Notes under the pieces: model-generated
What the model was told of the DNA's origin: nothing
The model's database searches: none
Seen by the model: only the letters and a program-made list of their open reading frames with translations
Assembly: GCF_022397955.1 (NCBI RefSeq)
Contig: NZ_JAKEUQ010000015.1
Coordinates: forward strand, 1-64,000
DNA from: Vibrio sp. Isolate32
Lineage (GTDB): Bacteria > Pseudomonadota > Gammaproteobacteria > Enterobacterales > Vibrionaceae
Length of the DNA stretch: 64,000 nucleotides
Direction: 5' to 3'
In this document: positions 15,455 through 25,480 of the stretch, piece by piece
How positions within the stretch are numbered: the stretch's first letter is position 1
Layout of the letters: each line of letters starts with the position of its first letter
Program-made: the position numbers and the translations under genes

Positions 15455-16750
15455 ATGACACAATCCGCTATACACACACCGAATGAAGTTCAGTCCACTG
15501 TTGCAGTAATTGGTGCTGGAGTCGTTGGCCTTTGTACAGCCCTAGAAGCGCAGCGCCATGGCTATCACGTTACACTGTTTGATAAGGGACTGCCGGGTAA
15601 AGGGGCTTCGTTTGGCAATGCGGGTTACTTAGCCACAGAATTGATGGATCCTTTGGCAACGAAAAAGACATTGTCTTCTGCGCCAAAAATGTGGATAGAC
15701 CCAAAAGGTCCGCTGGCACTACCGTGGCAGTATCTACCCAAGGCGATCCCTTGGTTAGCACGCTTTGTTCGGTCAGCCTCTTCTTCAAAAGTTGAGGCAA
15801 GCCGAAAAGCGCTCTATCAACTCAATCAAGCAGCCGTTCCCGCTTGGCAACGCTGCTTAGCCGATATTGGAGCCCAAGAACATCTCGTACCGTCAGGCTA
15901 TTTATTGGTATGGGAATCAGCAAGCAAATTAGAAGAGGCAAAAGCGCATGCTGCTTACCTTGCACAGTGGGAAGTAGAAAGTGTCTTATTGCAAGGAGCA
16001 CAACTGAGGGAAAAAGAACCGGGGCTGGCTGAGACGGTCAGTCATGCTCTGTTTTTTCCCAATGCTTGCCGAGTTAAAGACCCTTACCTCCTATCAAAAC
16101 ATTTATTTGCGGTTTTTCAGGCCCGCGGGGGATACTTTGAACAAGCTGAAGTAGACAAAATTCACCCACAAGGTAATTCCGTGAGAGTGGTCACCACAGA
16201 TTTGCATGTGTTTGAGCATGCGATACTTTGTACGGGAGCGTGGGGGAAACCATTACTTCAACAAGTGGGCATTTCCGTTCCACTCGAAGCTGAGCGTGGG
16301 TATCACTTGACGATAGATACAACGGACTTGGATACAACGGATTTGAAATCTAAGCCACTCAAACATCCGATTGGCTCAGCAGAGCGTAAATTTGTTATGA
16401 GCCCATTGGCGTCTGGTTTAAGGGTCGTGGGGATAACAGAAATAGGAGGCTTGCGTTTACCAGCGTTTACTCACAGGTTTCATGTGCTACGTCATCACAG
16501 CAGGCAACTGCTGCCGTTATTGAACAATTCGGCGTTGCCAGTGAGTGAATGGATGGGACACAGGCCCACGATTGCCGATTCACTGCCGGTGATAGATCGA
16601 CACCCACATCATCCACAATTATTGTTTGCTTTTGGCCATCAGCACTTAGGATTGACTCAAGCCGCTATTAGCGCGGAGTTGGTGATCAGCTTGTTGCGTA
16701 AAACAGAGCCTGAGTTTGATGTTGCTCCTTATAGGGTGGATAGGTTTTAA
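15455..16750 (+). CDS. FAD-dependent oxidoreductase of the D-amino-acid dehydrogenase (DadA/DAO) family
   Basis: This 431-residue protein has an N-terminal dinucleotide-binding motif (VIGAGVVG, residues 19-26) followed by GLPGKGASFGNAGYL, where FAD and substrate are bound, and a C-terminal HQHLGLTQAAISAELV segment, as in DadA and related D-hydroxyproline dehydrogenases. Such enzymes oxidise a D-amino acid to the imino acid and pass electrons to the respiratory chain. Together with the upstream imine reductase it could invert a D-imino acid such as D-proline to the L form. The pairing is seen; the substrate is inference. AGGT lies before the ATG. Confidence 0.85.
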   Translation: MTQSAIHTPNEVQSTVAVIGAGVVGLCTALEAQRHGYHVTLFDKGLPGKGASFGNAGYLATELMDPLATKKTLSSAPKMWIDPKGPLALPWQYLPKAIPWLARFVRSASSSKVEASRKALYQLNQAAVPAWQRCLADIGAQEHLVPSGYLLVWESASKLEEAKAHAAYLAQWEVESVLLQGAQLREKEPGLAETVSHALFFPNACRVKDPYLLSKHLFAVFQARGGYFEQAEVDKIHPQGNSVRVVTTDLHVFEHAILCTGAWGKPLLQQVGISVPLEAERGYHLTIDTTDLDTTDLKSKPLKHPIGSAERKFVMSPLASGLRVVGITEIGGLRLPAFTHRFHVLRHHSRQLLPLLNNSALPVSEWMGHRPTIADSLPVIDRHPHHPQLLFAFGHQHLGLTQAAISAELVISLLRKTEPEFDVAPYRVDRF

Positions 16751-16928
16751 GCCTTACCGATTGCCGCTAGCCACCCATTGAAACCCAATCTTTAACAGGC
16801 CGAGAGAGGCGGATTTTTTCCGCTTCACATATCGCTTCATGCTTACACATCATTGACATATCACCGCTTGCTTGCGCTACTTTACTCCGTAGAATAGGGC
16901 CATCAACATCAAACTAGAGATTCATCGG

Positions 16929-19259
16929 ATGAGCCAAGCTATCTGTCGACTGATCGCTGAAGAACTGAATGTTCGTTCTGAGCAAGTCACCGCCGCAGTA
17001 AACCTAATTGACGACGGTAACACCGTTCCCTTTATTGCCCGTTACCGTAAAGAAGTGACGGGAGGCTTAGACGATACCCAACTACGTAACCTTGATAGTC
17101 GCCTTTCTTACCTTCGTGAACTTGATGATCGTCGCCAAACGATTCTTAAGTCGATTCAAGACCAAGGTAAACTCACGCCAGAGTTAGAGCGTGATATCAC
17201 TCAAGCCGACAGCAAGACGCGCCTAGAAGATCTGTATCTACCGTACAAACCAAAGCGTCGCACTAAAGGTCAGATCGCGATTGAAGCAGGCTTAGAGCCA
17301 CTCGCCGATACGTTATGGAATGAACCACAGCACGATCCGGAAACCGAAGCGGCTAACTTCATCAGCAGCGATAAAGGTATTGCCGATACCAAAGCGGCAC
17401 TCGATGGCGCACGTGCGATCATCATGGAGCGCATTGCTGAAGACGCTAACCTGCTTGAGAAAATTCGCCAACACCTCACACGCAACTCGGAGCTAGTGGC
17501 GCGCGTTGTGGCAGGCAAAGAGCAAGAAGGCGAGAAGTTCAAAGACTACTTCGAACACAACGAAAAGCTCAGCAAAGTGCCATCTCACCGTGCGCTTGCC
17601 ATGTTACGTGGCCGCAATGAAGGCTTCCTAACGCTGGCAATGAATGCAGACCCAGAGCAAGAAGAAGGTGTTCGTGGTTCATACTGCGAAAACATTATCT
17701 CTGATCACTACGGCATTACCCTAAGCAGTGCACCTGCGGATGCTTGGCGTAAGCAAGTGATCAGCTGGGCATGGCGCATCAAGGTGTCTATGCACATGGA
17801 AACCGAATTGATGGGCGCGATGAAAGAGCGTGCAGAGGTCGAAGCGATTGAAGTATTCGCGACCAACCTTAAAGACCTGTTAATGGCTGCGCCTGCTGGC
17901 CCTCGCGCGACGTTAGGTCTAGATCCGGGCTTACGTACCGGTTCGAAAATCGCGGTTGTCGATTCAACAGGTAAGGTCCTCGCGACAGAAACTATTTATC
18001 CTCACCCACCACAAAAGCAATACGACAAATCAGCTCACGTTGTTGAGCAGATGGTTCGTCAGTTTAACGTTGACCTAATTGCGATTGGTAACGGCACCGC
18101 TTCACGCGAAACCGACAGCTTTGTGGCTGATGTGATTAAACGTGGCAACCTAAAAGCACAAAAGATCATTGTGAGCGAAGCCGGTGCATCGGTGTACTCC
18201 GCGTCTGAATTGGCAGCGAAAGAGTTCCCGAATATGGACGTATCGCTGCGCGGTGCGGTGTCTATCGCGCGTCGTCTGCAAGATCCTCTGGCGGAGCTTG
18301 TGAAGATTGACCCTAAATCGATCGGTGTGGGCCAATACCAACACGATGTGAGCCAAACCATGCTTGCTAAGCGCCTGGATGCGATTGTCGAAGACTGTGT
18401 TAACGCCGTGGGTGTTGATGTGAACACGGCTTCTGCTGCATTACTGACTCGTGTCGCTGGCCTTTCTAGTGCTATCGCTCAGAACATCGTCGACTACCGT
18501 GATGAAAATGGTCGCTTCGAAGCACGTACTACGCTTAAGAAAGTCGCTCGCTTGGGGCCAAAAGCCTTTGAACAGTGTGCTGGCTTCCTGCGTATCATGG
18601 ACGGCAAGAATCCGCTAGATGCATCATCGGTGCATCCAGAAGCTTACCCAGTGGTGAAGAACATCGCTGAGAAAAACCACAAAGACATCAAGTCTCTGGT
18701 AGGTAACACAGACTTCCTACGTGGCTTGCATGCGATTGATTACACCAATGAAAACTTTGGTGTGCCGACGGTGACTGACATCATCAAAGAGCTGGATAAG
18801 CCCGGTCGAGACCCTCGCCCTGAGTTTAAGACAGCAACCTTCGCTGATGGCGTAAACAGCGTTTCAGACCTTGAGCCAGGCATGATTCTAGAAGGTGTGG
18901 TGTCAAACGTGGCTAACTTCGGTGCTTTCGTCGATATTGGCGTTCACCAAGATGGTTTAGTACACATTTCAGCGCTGACCGATCGCTTTGTCTCTGATCC
19001 ACGTGAAGTGGTTAAAGCGGGTGACATCGTGAAAGTGAAAGTGATGGAAGTGGATGTTCAGCGTAAGCGCATTGCACTCAGCATGCGTATGAAAGATGAA
19101 CCTGGACAAGATAACCGCGCGCAACGCTCAAGTGCGCCTCGCACGCAAAATCGCCCGAATCACAATTCACAAGGTGGACAACGCCGTCGCGAGGAACCGC
19201 AACAAAACGCTGCGATGGGCGGTGCTTTCGCTGCTGCCTTTGCGAAAGCGAAGAAATAA
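16929..19259 (+). CDS. tex: Transcription accessory protein Tex (YhgF)
   Basis: Tex is a 776-residue RNA-binding protein. Its domains in order are an N-terminal helical Tex domain, a YqgF/RNase H-like domain ([17 protein letters not shown]), helix-hairpin-helix repeats ([16 protein letters not shown] and the following segment) and an S1 RNA-binding domain ([25 protein letters not shown]). A low-complexity Q/R/N-rich tail follows. Function is linked to transcription and RNA handling, but the exact activity is not settled. It lies after greB in E. coli; here a catabolic block separates them. Confidence 0.95.
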   Translation: MSQAICRLIAEELNVRSEQVTAAVNLIDDGNTVPFIARYRKEVTGGLDDTQLRNLDSRLSYLRELDDRRQTILKSIQDQGKLTPELERDITQADSKTRLEDLYLPYKPKRRTKGQIAIEAGLEPLADTLWNEPQHDPETEAANFISSDKGIADTKAALDGARAIIMERIAEDANLLEKIRQHLTRNSELVARVVAGKEQEGEKFKDYFEHNEKLSKVPSHRALAMLRGRNEGFLTLAMNADPEQEEGVRGSYCENIISDHYGITLSSAPADAWRKQVISWAWRIKVSMHMETELMGAMKERAEVEAIEVFATNLKDLLMAAPAGPRATLGLDPGLRTGSKIAVVDSTGKVLATETIYPHPPQKQYDKSAHVVEQMVRQFNVDLIAIGNGTASRETDSFVADVIKRGNLKAQKIIVSEAGASVYSASELAAKEFPNMDVSLRGAVSIARRLQDPLAELVKIDPKSIGVGQYQHDVSQTMLAKRLDAIVEDCVNAVGVDVNTASAALLTRVAGLSSAIAQNIVDYRDENGRFEARTTLKKVARLGPKAFEQCAGFLRIMDGKNPLDASSVHPEAYPVVKNIAEKNHKDIKSLVGNTDFLRGLHAIDYTNENFGVPTVTDIIKELDKPGRDPRPEFKTATFADGVNSVSDLEPGMILEGVVSNVANFGAFVDIGVHQDGLVHISALTDRFVSDPREVVKAGDIVKVKVMEVDVQRKRIALSMRMKDEPGQDNRAQRSSAPRTQNRPNHNSQGGQRRREEPQQNAAMGGAFAAAFAKAKK

Positions 19260-19334
19260 GGTGCGCTAAAGCGAATAATCGGCGACTAACGAGTCAGTTT
19301 TCATCTTCAACAAAACTGACGAGCTAAAACAGAA

Positions 19335-19366
19335 AACCTGCACCCCTAAGGGTATGCAGGTTTTTT
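19335..19366 (+). terminator. Terminator of tex
   Basis: AACCTGCA-CCC pairs with GGG-TA-TGCAGGTT around a short loop and is followed by six T. Confidence 0.85.
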
Positions 19367-19434
19367 ATTATGTGTTCAAAAAAGACATCGAAGCTTAACT
19401 GTATTTTGCGTGTTCTAATCACAACACGATCGTT

Positions 19435-19908
19435 TTACAAAACAATTAGCATTTCTGATGGAGCATGAGGCGCAACAGCATGACCATAATGATATTTTAT
19501 GACCTTACGTCGTTTCTCCATCTGTCCCTCCTGAATCGCCGCATCTAAAACATGCTTTGGCAGGCGAAAACGCATGGTATAGCCCTTTCCTTGGTCAGCA
19601 CTGTAAGTTTTCAGTGCCAACAAGCTGAACAGCCTATCAAAAGGATCTTGTGGCTCTTCTTGGCTAATCGAATTGGCTTCTGACTCGTTCTCCATTTCAT
19701 AACCTGGATGGTCTGAAGGATCCCAAGCCGATTGCTGCCTTCGCTTATCGTCCGACTTTACCTTTCGCTCTGCATTGGTTTTCGCCAACGCTACTGCGGG
19801 AGCAACAGGCTCTCGAACTCTATTATCACGCGCAACTTGCTCTGTTTGCACATTAACGGACGGGGCGATAAGTGGCACACTTACTGCAGTTGCAGGTGAC
19901 ACAATCAT
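19435..19908 (-). CDS. Conserved hypothetical protein
   Basis: I do not recognise this 157-residue protein. The first two thirds are low-complexity and polar (valine/alanine-rich start, then K/R/E/D/S/Q-rich), suggesting disorder. The last 60 residues look folded (DPFDRLFSLLALKTYSADQ, then MRFRLPKHVLDAAIQEG). It has no signal peptide or membrane segment. GAGGAG eight bases before the ATG supports translation. It is convergent with tex and lies downstream of bioH on the same strand after 174 bases, so it is probably its own unit. Confidence 0.7.
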   Translation of the reverse strand: MIVSPATAVSVPLIAPSVNVQTEQVARDNRVREPVAPAVALAKTNAERKVKSDDKRRQQSAWDPSDHPGYEMENESEANSISQEEPQDPFDRLFSLLALKTYSADQGKGYTMRFRLPKHVLDAAIQEGQMEKRRKVIKYHYGHAVAPHAPSEMLIVL

Positions 19909-20082
19909 CGCGAACTCTCCTCAAGAATCGCCCATTGCTGCTGCCATAACACTCTTGTACTGAGTTAGCACAACAGGTATGGCCCAAATTACTGCACTCT
20001 GCTCAGGTGAGAGAGATGTCTGAGTATCATGCAGTGCATTGGTTAGATTATATATCGACCAAGATGGTGATAAATTTAGCAA

Positions 20083-20859
20083 TTATTTTTGTGCGAAACT
20101 GACTAGCTCACTGCAGAAGGCATCCGCTTCCGTCATAAACGGTGCATGCGAGGATTGAGTAAAGATGTACTGCTCGGTATGAGGCAGTGCATTGCCCAAG
20201 TCTTTTGCAACCTTGATTGGCACAAGCCCATCTAATCGACCGTATAAACGCAGCATAGGCACAGAGATCTGCGGTAATTGTTCGCGCAGGTCGACATCCG
20301 ACAGCATCTTTAACCCTGCCAATAATGAGACCGGGTTCGGTAATGGGCGAGACAACACCGCTTGCTTAAGCTGCTTTACGTCTTGCCTTGCAGACGGGCT
20401 GCCCATGGCTTGTAGTGCCATAAACCGTTCGATGGTGGTTTGGAAATCTTCAACCAGTTGCTCGGTAAATGCGCTTAATACGTTTGGCTGAATACCTCGC
20501 CATAACACTGGCTCTTTGGCAGCAGCAAATTTAGGAGAACTGGCGACAGTCACCAGTTTGCTCACGTAATCTGGGTGATGGAGCGCCATGTGTGTGGCGA
20601 CTAAGCCTCCAAGTGACCACCCCACCCAAATCGCTTGCTTAGGTGCTTCGGTCAGCAGTTGCTGAGCAATCGCTTCAAGATCTTGAGCGTGGCAGTGCGC
20701 GCTATGTCCATATCCTGGTAAATCGACAACATGCACTCGGAAATCAGCCTCTAAAGCATTAACGGTTTGTTGCCACACCGCACCGTTCATTCCCCAGCCG
20801 TGAACCAGTACTAAATCAGGCCCTTGCCCAGAAACATGCCAATATAACGCCTCACTCAT
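20083..20859 (-). CDS. bioH: Pimeloyl-[acyl-carrier protein] methyl ester esterase BioH
   Basis: BioH (258 residues) is a cytosolic alpha/beta hydrolase that removes the methyl group from pimeloyl-ACP methyl ester, ending pimelate synthesis for biotin. The catalytic triad is visible: S82 in GWSLGG, D210 in YGRLDG and H238 in SSHAPF. The longer frame starts with TTG two codons upstream, but the ATG at 20857-20859 fits the family. It is divergent from comF with 93 bases between, an arrangement also seen in E. coli. Confidence 0.95.
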   Translation of the reverse strand: MSEALYWHVSGQGPDLVLVHGWGMNGAVWQQTVNALEADFRVHVVDLPGYGHSAHCHAQDLEAIAQQLLTEAPKQAIWVGWSLGGLVATHMALHHPDYVSKLVTVASSPKFAAAKEPVLWRGIQPNVLSAFTEQLVEDFQTTIERFMALQAMGSPSARQDVKQLKQAVLSRPLPNPVSLLAGLKMLSDVDLREQLPQISVPMLRLYGRLDGLVPIKVAKDLGNALPHTEQYIFTQSSHAPFMTEADAFCSELVSFAQK

Positions 20860-20952
20860 TCTCAATATTCCCTACTTTTTCCATCAGCGATAATCCGTGC
20901 TTTTCAGTATGGTGAGCAAAAGGAACACCATAACCCAAAAGCATCGCGAGCT

Positions 20953-21666
20953 ATGTTATCCGATTGGCTACAAAAACACACACCACGTCTGGTCACACCT
21001 CAATGCCACCTGTGCAAACTCGATAAACTCTCCGAAGACGCACACCCTCGATGGTGCAATTCTTGTCTCAAGCTCTTTGAGCCTTTACCACGCTGTCAAA
21101 GATGTGGCTTAAAAACACTGACCACTGTCGATCAATGTGGTGAGTGCTTATCAAAACCACCACCTTGGCACCACCTCTACTGTGTCGGCGACTACACCTT
21201 CCCTACGGCAGGTTATATTCAACAAATGAAGTACGCTGATAAGTTTTGGTTTGCACGCGATCTGTCAAAGCTATTGGCATCTCGTATCAAACATCCAGCT
21301 CCGCTGATCACCAGCGTACCGCTGCATTGGCGCCGATACGCCCATCGAGGTTTTAATCAAAGTCAACTACTAGCCAATTACGCGGCTCAAGAGCTTGGCG
21401 TAAAAAATGAGGTGCTGTTTCGTCGAGTTCACTCAACTGCATCTCAACAAGGGCTTAATAAATCCGCAAGATTACACAATCTAAAGAACGCTTTTGCGTT
21501 GAGAAAACATAACTTTCAAGGAGCGGTCCCCTCTCACGTCGCGATTATTGATGATGTTGTAACCACAGGCAGTACTGTGTATCAATTATGCCTATTATTA
21601 CTTGAAGTAGGGGTGAAAAGGATCGATATTTACTGCATCTGCCGAACTCCTGAGCCCTATGGATAA
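20953..21666 (+). CDS. ComF-family phosphoribosyltransferase-like protein (GntX/YhgH)
   Basis: This 237-residue protein has an N-terminal zinc-binding part with four CxxC pairs (CHLC, CNSC, CQRC, CGEC) and a C-terminal PRTase fold with the PRPP loop [12 protein letters not shown]. ComF relatives act in DNA uptake in naturally competent bacteria, and Vibrio use comF for chitin-induced transformation. A role in competence here is from family knowledge. It lies between bioH and nfuA, as in E. coli. Confidence 0.88.
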   Translation: MLSDWLQKHTPRLVTPQCHLCKLDKLSEDAHPRWCNSCLKLFEPLPRCQRCGLKTLTTVDQCGECLSKPPPWHHLYCVGDYTFPTAGYIQQMKYADKFWFARDLSKLLASRIKHPAPLITSVPLHWRRYAHRGFNQSQLLANYAAQELGVKNEVLFRRVHSTASQQGLNKSARLHNLKNAFALRKHNFQGAVPSHVAIIDDVVTTGSTVYQLCLLLLEVGVKRIDIYCICRTPEPYG

Positions 21667-21775
21667 AAGCTGTGGATCGCTACTTGTACAGCAATCCAAC
21701 AAAAAAGGGCTGAATTACAAATCTGACAGGAGTAGAATGGCGCTAATAGCCTACAAATTTACTCAGGTATTCGTC

Positions 21776-22360
21776 GTGTCAAATATTACTATTACAGAAA
21801 CAGCTCAAACTCATTTTGCCAATCTGCTGTCACAGCAGCCTGAAGGTACAAACATTCGTGTGTTCGTGGTAAACCCAGGTACACAAAACGCTGAGTGTGG
21901 TGTTTCTTACTGCCCAACAGATGCTATTGAAGCGTCTGACACAGAGCTTAAATTCGAAGCATTCTCTGCATACGTAGATGAGCTAAGCCTACCGTTCTTA
22001 GATGAAGCTGAAATTGACTTCGTTACTGACAAAATGGGATCTCAACTAACGCTCAAAGCACCAAACGCTAAGATGCGCAAGGTATCAGACGATGCGCCAC
22101 TACTAGAACGTGTTGAATACGCAATCCAAACTCAAGTGAACCCACAACTTGCGGGTCACGGTGGTCACGTTAGCTTGGTAGAAATCACTGAAGATGGCGC
22201 TGCTATCGTTGCATTCGGTGGCGGCTGTAACGGTTGTTCTATGGTTGATGTGACGCTAAAAGAAGGCATCGAAAAAGAACTTCTTCAGCAATTCGAAGGT
22301 GAACTGACTGCTGTTCGTGATGCAACTGAGCACGATCGTGGTGAGCACTCTTACTACTAG
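21776..22360 (+). CDS. nfuA: Fe-S biogenesis protein NfuA
   Basis: NfuA (194 residues from this start) carries a [4Fe-4S] cluster to target enzymes under oxidative stress or iron limitation. An N-terminal degenerate A-type domain is followed by a C-terminal Nfu domain with GGGCNGCSM (C151, C154). The frame is open to 21659. I choose the GTG at 21776 because the family N-terminus ([11 protein letters not shown]) begins there. An ATG at 21737 has a better AGGAG upstream and would add 13 residues, so the start is uncertain. Confidence 0.93.
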   Translation: MSNITITETAQTHFANLLSQQPEGTNIRVFVVNPGTQNAECGVSYCPTDAIEASDTELKFEAFSAYVDELSLPFLDEAEIDFVTDKMGSQLTLKAPNAKMRKVSDDAPLLERVEYAIQTQVNPQLAGHGGHVSLVEITEDGAAIVAFGGGCNGCSMVDVTLKEGIEKELLQQFEGELTAVRDATEHDRGEHSYY

Positions 22361-22392
22361 TCACTCATTTAGTGTTAGTCGTTATTTAAAAG

Positions 22393-22418
22393 GTTGATGC
22401 GCAAGCATCAACTTTTTT
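22393..22418 (+). terminator. Terminator of nfuA
   Basis: GTTGATGC and GCATCAAC form a perfect 8-bp stem around GCAA, with an A run before and six T after. The remaining sequence up to nudE (22419-22651) shows nothing further that I can identify. Confidence 0.9.
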
Positions 22419-22651
22419 ATTTTAGGGCTAAGCAGATACGCTCCCTCCCCCTATGCTCTTGTATTCCTGAACGACATAACCAGAACTCTCGGTTCGTTAC
22501 CATCTTGAGTAAGGTATTCAAGTGATCGCAATCGGTTCCTGCTCCAATAATTTTAGGATATGAAAACTAGGATCTAGGAACTCAACTCCATTTCCCCTAT
22601 ATTAGAATGACTTTATAAGAAAGAATTCCAATGAGCTAAGGAGCGAGCGCA

Positions 22652-23203
22652 ATGACAAAAAGGACCAAGCCAGAAATTTTGGCTCAACAAACTGTCGCTC
22701 AATCAAAACTGTTCTCTATCGAGTCTCTCGATTTACGCTTTTCAAACGGCGAACAGCGCACTTACGAACGCATGAAGCCTAGCGGCCGCAACGCAGTAAT
22801 GATGGTTCCGATTACTGAGCAAGGCGATATTCTGTTGGTACGGGAGTACGCAGCGGGCACAGAACGCTACGAGCTCGGCTTTCCAAAAGGGCTGATTGAT
22901 CCAGGTGAACAACCAAGTGACGCCGCAGTTCGTGAACTCAAAGAAGAGATTGGCTTTGGTGCTAATAAACTCACTCCACTCAAGGAAGTGATTCTCGCTC
23001 CCTCTTACTTTTCTAGCAAAATGACGCTGTTTATCGCAGAAGACCTCTACCCAGAGAAGCTAGAAGGTGATGAACCTGAACCACTGGACATTGTGCGCTG
23101 GCCACTTGCTCAAGCCGAAGAACTGTTAACACATCTCGATTTCTGTGAGGCTCGTAGTATTACAGCCCTGCTATTAAGCCTTCGTGTATTAAACAATAAT
23201 TAG
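22652..23203 (+). CDS. nudE: ADP compounds hydrolase NudE (Nudix)
   Basis: This 183-residue Nudix hydrolase cleaves ADP-ribose, Ap3A, NADH and similar compounds. The full Nudix box is present from G80 to G101 (E86, R94-E95, E98-E99). GGAGCGAGC precedes the ATG. The next gene, cysQ, starts 36 bases after its stop, so the two are probably co-transcribed. Both act on adenine nucleotide by-products, a sensible pairing. Confidence 0.93.
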   Translation: MTKRTKPEILAQQTVAQSKLFSIESLDLRFSNGEQRTYERMKPSGRNAVMMVPITEQGDILLVREYAAGTERYELGFPKGLIDPGEQPSDAAVRELKEEIGFGANKLTPLKEVILAPSYFSSKMTLFIAEDLYPEKLEGDEPEPLDIVRWPLAQAEELLTHLDFCEARSITALLLSLRVLNNN

Positions 23204-23239
23204 AACATTCAGGCTCGCTCTAAGAGTAAAAGAACATTT

Positions 23240-24067
23240 ATGCCAATAACAAAAGATTTGTCTCACCTCCTACCCTCTGTCATTGAGATTGCTCGCTCTG
23301 CTGGCCAACTCATCTTAGAGATCTACGAGAAAAAAGATTACGAAGAGTTCACCAAGAGTGATGATACGCCTGTCACCAGTGCCGATTTAGCAGCACACAA
23401 GCTGATCTCGAAAAAACTCAGCGAGCTCACGCCTGACATTCCAGTTTTGTCTGAAGAAGCCGCTGACATCAGCCTAGAGCAACGTTCTCAGTGGAATCGC
23501 TACTGGTTAGTTGACCCACTGGATGGTACTCAGGAGTTCATCGCACGAAGTGGTGACTTCGCGACAATTATTGCCCTAATCGAACATAACAAGCCAGTCA
23601 TGGGTGTGGTATATGCACCCGTTTCAGGTGTGAGCTATTACGCTTACAGTGGCAAAGGCGCTTGGAAGATCCCAGACCTTAATGACAGCGTGAAAATCAA
23701 AATACATCGTCACGAGTTGCCAAACCAGTCAATCGCAATGGCGATCAGCCGTCGCCAAGACATCAACCGCATCACTAGCCGTATGAGCTCAGCATGGAAT
23801 TATGATTTGGTTCCTCTTGGCTCAGCAGCGCTTAAGGCGTGTTTAGTAGCAGAAGGTGCTGTGGATTGTTATCTGCGCCTAGGACCAACCGGAGAGTGGG
23901 ATACCGCAGCAACCCAGTGCATTGTTGAGGAAGCTGGAGGTCGTATCTTGAGTACACAACTAGAGCCACTCTCATACAATGAAAGAGAGACGCTAGAGAA
24001 CCCGAACTTCATTGTACTGGGTGATGCAGACTTACCATGGGCCGAGATCTTACAAAGCAAAGATTAG
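23240..24067 (+). CDS. cysQ: 3'(2'),5'-bisphosphate nucleotidase CysQ
   Basis: CysQ (275 residues) removes the 3'-phosphate of PAP formed in sulphate assimilation. It belongs to the inositol-monophosphatase-like, metal-dependent fold. Motifs are LSEEA (metal), DPLDGTQEF at 92-100 (metal and catalysis) and the C-terminal EWDTAATQCIVEEAGG. It follows nudE and is convergent with the secretion operon across a shared terminator. In V. cholerae it also adjoins the eps cluster. Confidence 0.95.
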   Translation: MPITKDLSHLLPSVIEIARSAGQLILEIYEKKDYEEFTKSDDTPVTSADLAAHKLISKKLSELTPDIPVLSEEAADISLEQRSQWNRYWLVDPLDGTQEFIARSGDFATIIALIEHNKPVMGVVYAPVSGVSYYAYSGKGAWKIPDLNDSVKIKIHRHELPNQSIAMAISRRQDINRITSRMSSAWNYDLVPLGSAALKACLVAEGAVDCYLRLGPTGEWDTAATQCIVEEAGGRILSTQLEPLSYNERETLENPNFIVLGDADLPWAEILQSKD

Positions 24068-24106
24068 GGGCTGTTGACCTAAGCTAGCTGGTACAGTCTT
24101 CAAATA

Positions 24107-24137
24107 AAAATGGGCACCTCAATGAGGTGCTCATTTT
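24107..24137. terminator. Bidirectional terminator between cysQ and gspN
   Basis: AAAATGGGCACCTC pairs with GAGGTGCTCATTTT (one G-U) around a very short loop; T runs follow on both strands. It ends both the nudE-cysQ and the type II secretion transcripts. Confidence 0.88.
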
Positions 24138-24190
24138 TATATCTCGATATTACATAACCCGTGGATACTAGTTCTGGAGTCGCAGCCTAA

Positions 24191-24970
24191 CTAGAAGCGC
24201 CCTTGATAGCTAAACTGGTATTTACCTTGGCTATCCGGGTTACCGAGCCATTTCAGCTGACTCTGCATAGCTGGCGGGAATTCTGCCCCCGGTTTAAACC
24301 ATGCTGCCGAGGTGTAGCTGTGATTGGGTGTAACATTCGCAGAGAACTCGCTATCCACTTGAACACTCTTCTGAAAGCCCTTGGCTGCCAGTGTATTATC
24401 TTCACAAGTGATGTCAGCAATCACTGGGCCAAGATCCAACGAACCCACTGGCGAGCCTACTGCAGCACCAGACCAAGCCACTGTGCCTTCTCCAGACTGA
24501 CACCAAGGTTGAGCATGCACCGCATGCTTGATCGTCAGTTCAACTTGTCCACCAATTGAAACTGGGACTGGAATCGCTGGCGCATACTTCATCACATTCG
24601 CAGCGGGCATTGATGCCACTAAGTTTTCCGCATACGCGCCACTCATGCTGTACCCAACACGCCCTTTTCCTGACAAGTTCATGTCGCTATTGCGACCAAA
24701 ACGAACCGCTAATTCAGCTTTAGCTTGGAAGAGTTTAGAGAACTGGAAGTCCCACTGTACTGAACCGTAATTAACATGCTGCCAAGAAATATTATTAGCG
24801 CTGCCTTGCCAAACCGTTCCTTCAACACCTTCAATATTCAAACCGCGCACAACAGGTGCATGTTTGAGCACAAATGAGGCAGGTAAGTGCAGCAACAGAC
24901 TAACCGAGAAAAAGACAATAAAGATGCCACCAAAGAGTAAACCTAACTTCAAAGATAAACCGCGTTTCAC
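24191..24970 (-). CDS. gspN: Type II secretion protein GspN
   Basis: GspN (259 residues) is an accessory inner-membrane component of the type II secretion system; it has one N-terminal membrane helix (about residues 7-30) and a periplasmic domain. It is not needed in every system. GTG at 24968-24970 is chosen because GAGG lies five bases before it and the gene then starts one base after the gspM stop. The longer frame to 25006 would overlap gspM without a ribosome site. It is the last gene of the gspC-N operon. Confidence 0.9.
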   Translation of the reverse strand: MKRGLSLKLGLLFGGIFIVFFSVSLLLHLPASFVLKHAPVVRGLNIEGVEGTVWQGSANNISWQHVNYGSVQWDFQFSKLFQAKAELAVRFGRNSDMNLSGKGRVGYSMSGAYAENLVASMPAANVMKYAPAIPVPVSIGGQVELTIKHAVHAQPWCQSGEGTVAWSGAAVGSPVGSLDLGPVIADITCEDNTLAAKGFQKSVQVDSEFSANVTPNHSYTSAAWFKPGAEFPPAMQSQLKWLGNPDSQGKYQFSYQGRF

Positions 24971-24971
24971 A

Positions 24972-25460
24972 TTAACCTCGTTTAAACTGTAATCGGTTGA
25001 CCTCAATCACCCCTGGGTTATCGGCGCGATCAATGTCCATAAACTCAACCTCAACACCCTGTTTCTCTTTCAGGTGTGTTAGCCAATCTACGAACTGATT
25101 AAAAGGCACAGGTTTCACCCACACTTGCAGCATCTCGCCACGCGGTTGAACTCGAATTAATTCAATCTTGAAACGACGCATAGAAGCTGGCACAGATTGG
25201 TTTAAAGGCTGGCTAGCAACAATCCCACCACTGCCTCGCAGCTCCACCACTTCGTTGGCTTTATTAGTTACCCAAGTCAGCAGTTGCTTCTCACTTTGAA
25301 TACGGCTTTGTGCCATCTCAGCTCGCTGACTAAGCGGCTGCAATAGCCCCCAGTACACGATGCCTACCACCAATAGAATGGAACAACCGATCACTAATCG
25401 TTGCTCTCTTTGACTTATTGAAGTCCACCACGCTTGGAGTGGCTCAATCATATTTCTCAT
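24972..25460 (-). CDS. gspM: Type II secretion protein GspM
   Basis: This 162-residue bitopic inner-membrane protein pairs with GspL in the assembly platform. A short cytoplasmic tail (WWTSISQREQR) leads to one helix (about residues 22-40) and a periplasmic ferredoxin-like domain with QPRGEMLQVWVKPVPF-type sequence. AAGGAG lies seven bases before the ATG; a GTG one codon upstream is also open. It follows gspL after about 20 bases. Confidence 0.92.
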   Translation of the reverse strand: MRNMIEPLQAWWTSISQREQRLVIGCSILLVVGIVYWGLLQPLSQRAEMAQSRIQSEKQLLTWVTNKANEVVELRGSGGIVASQPLNQSVPASMRRFKIELIRVQPRGEMLQVWVKPVPFNQFVDWLTHLKEKQGVEVEFMDIDRADNPGVIEVNRLQFKRG

Positions 25461-25480
25461 CACTGATCTCCTTACGCTTT

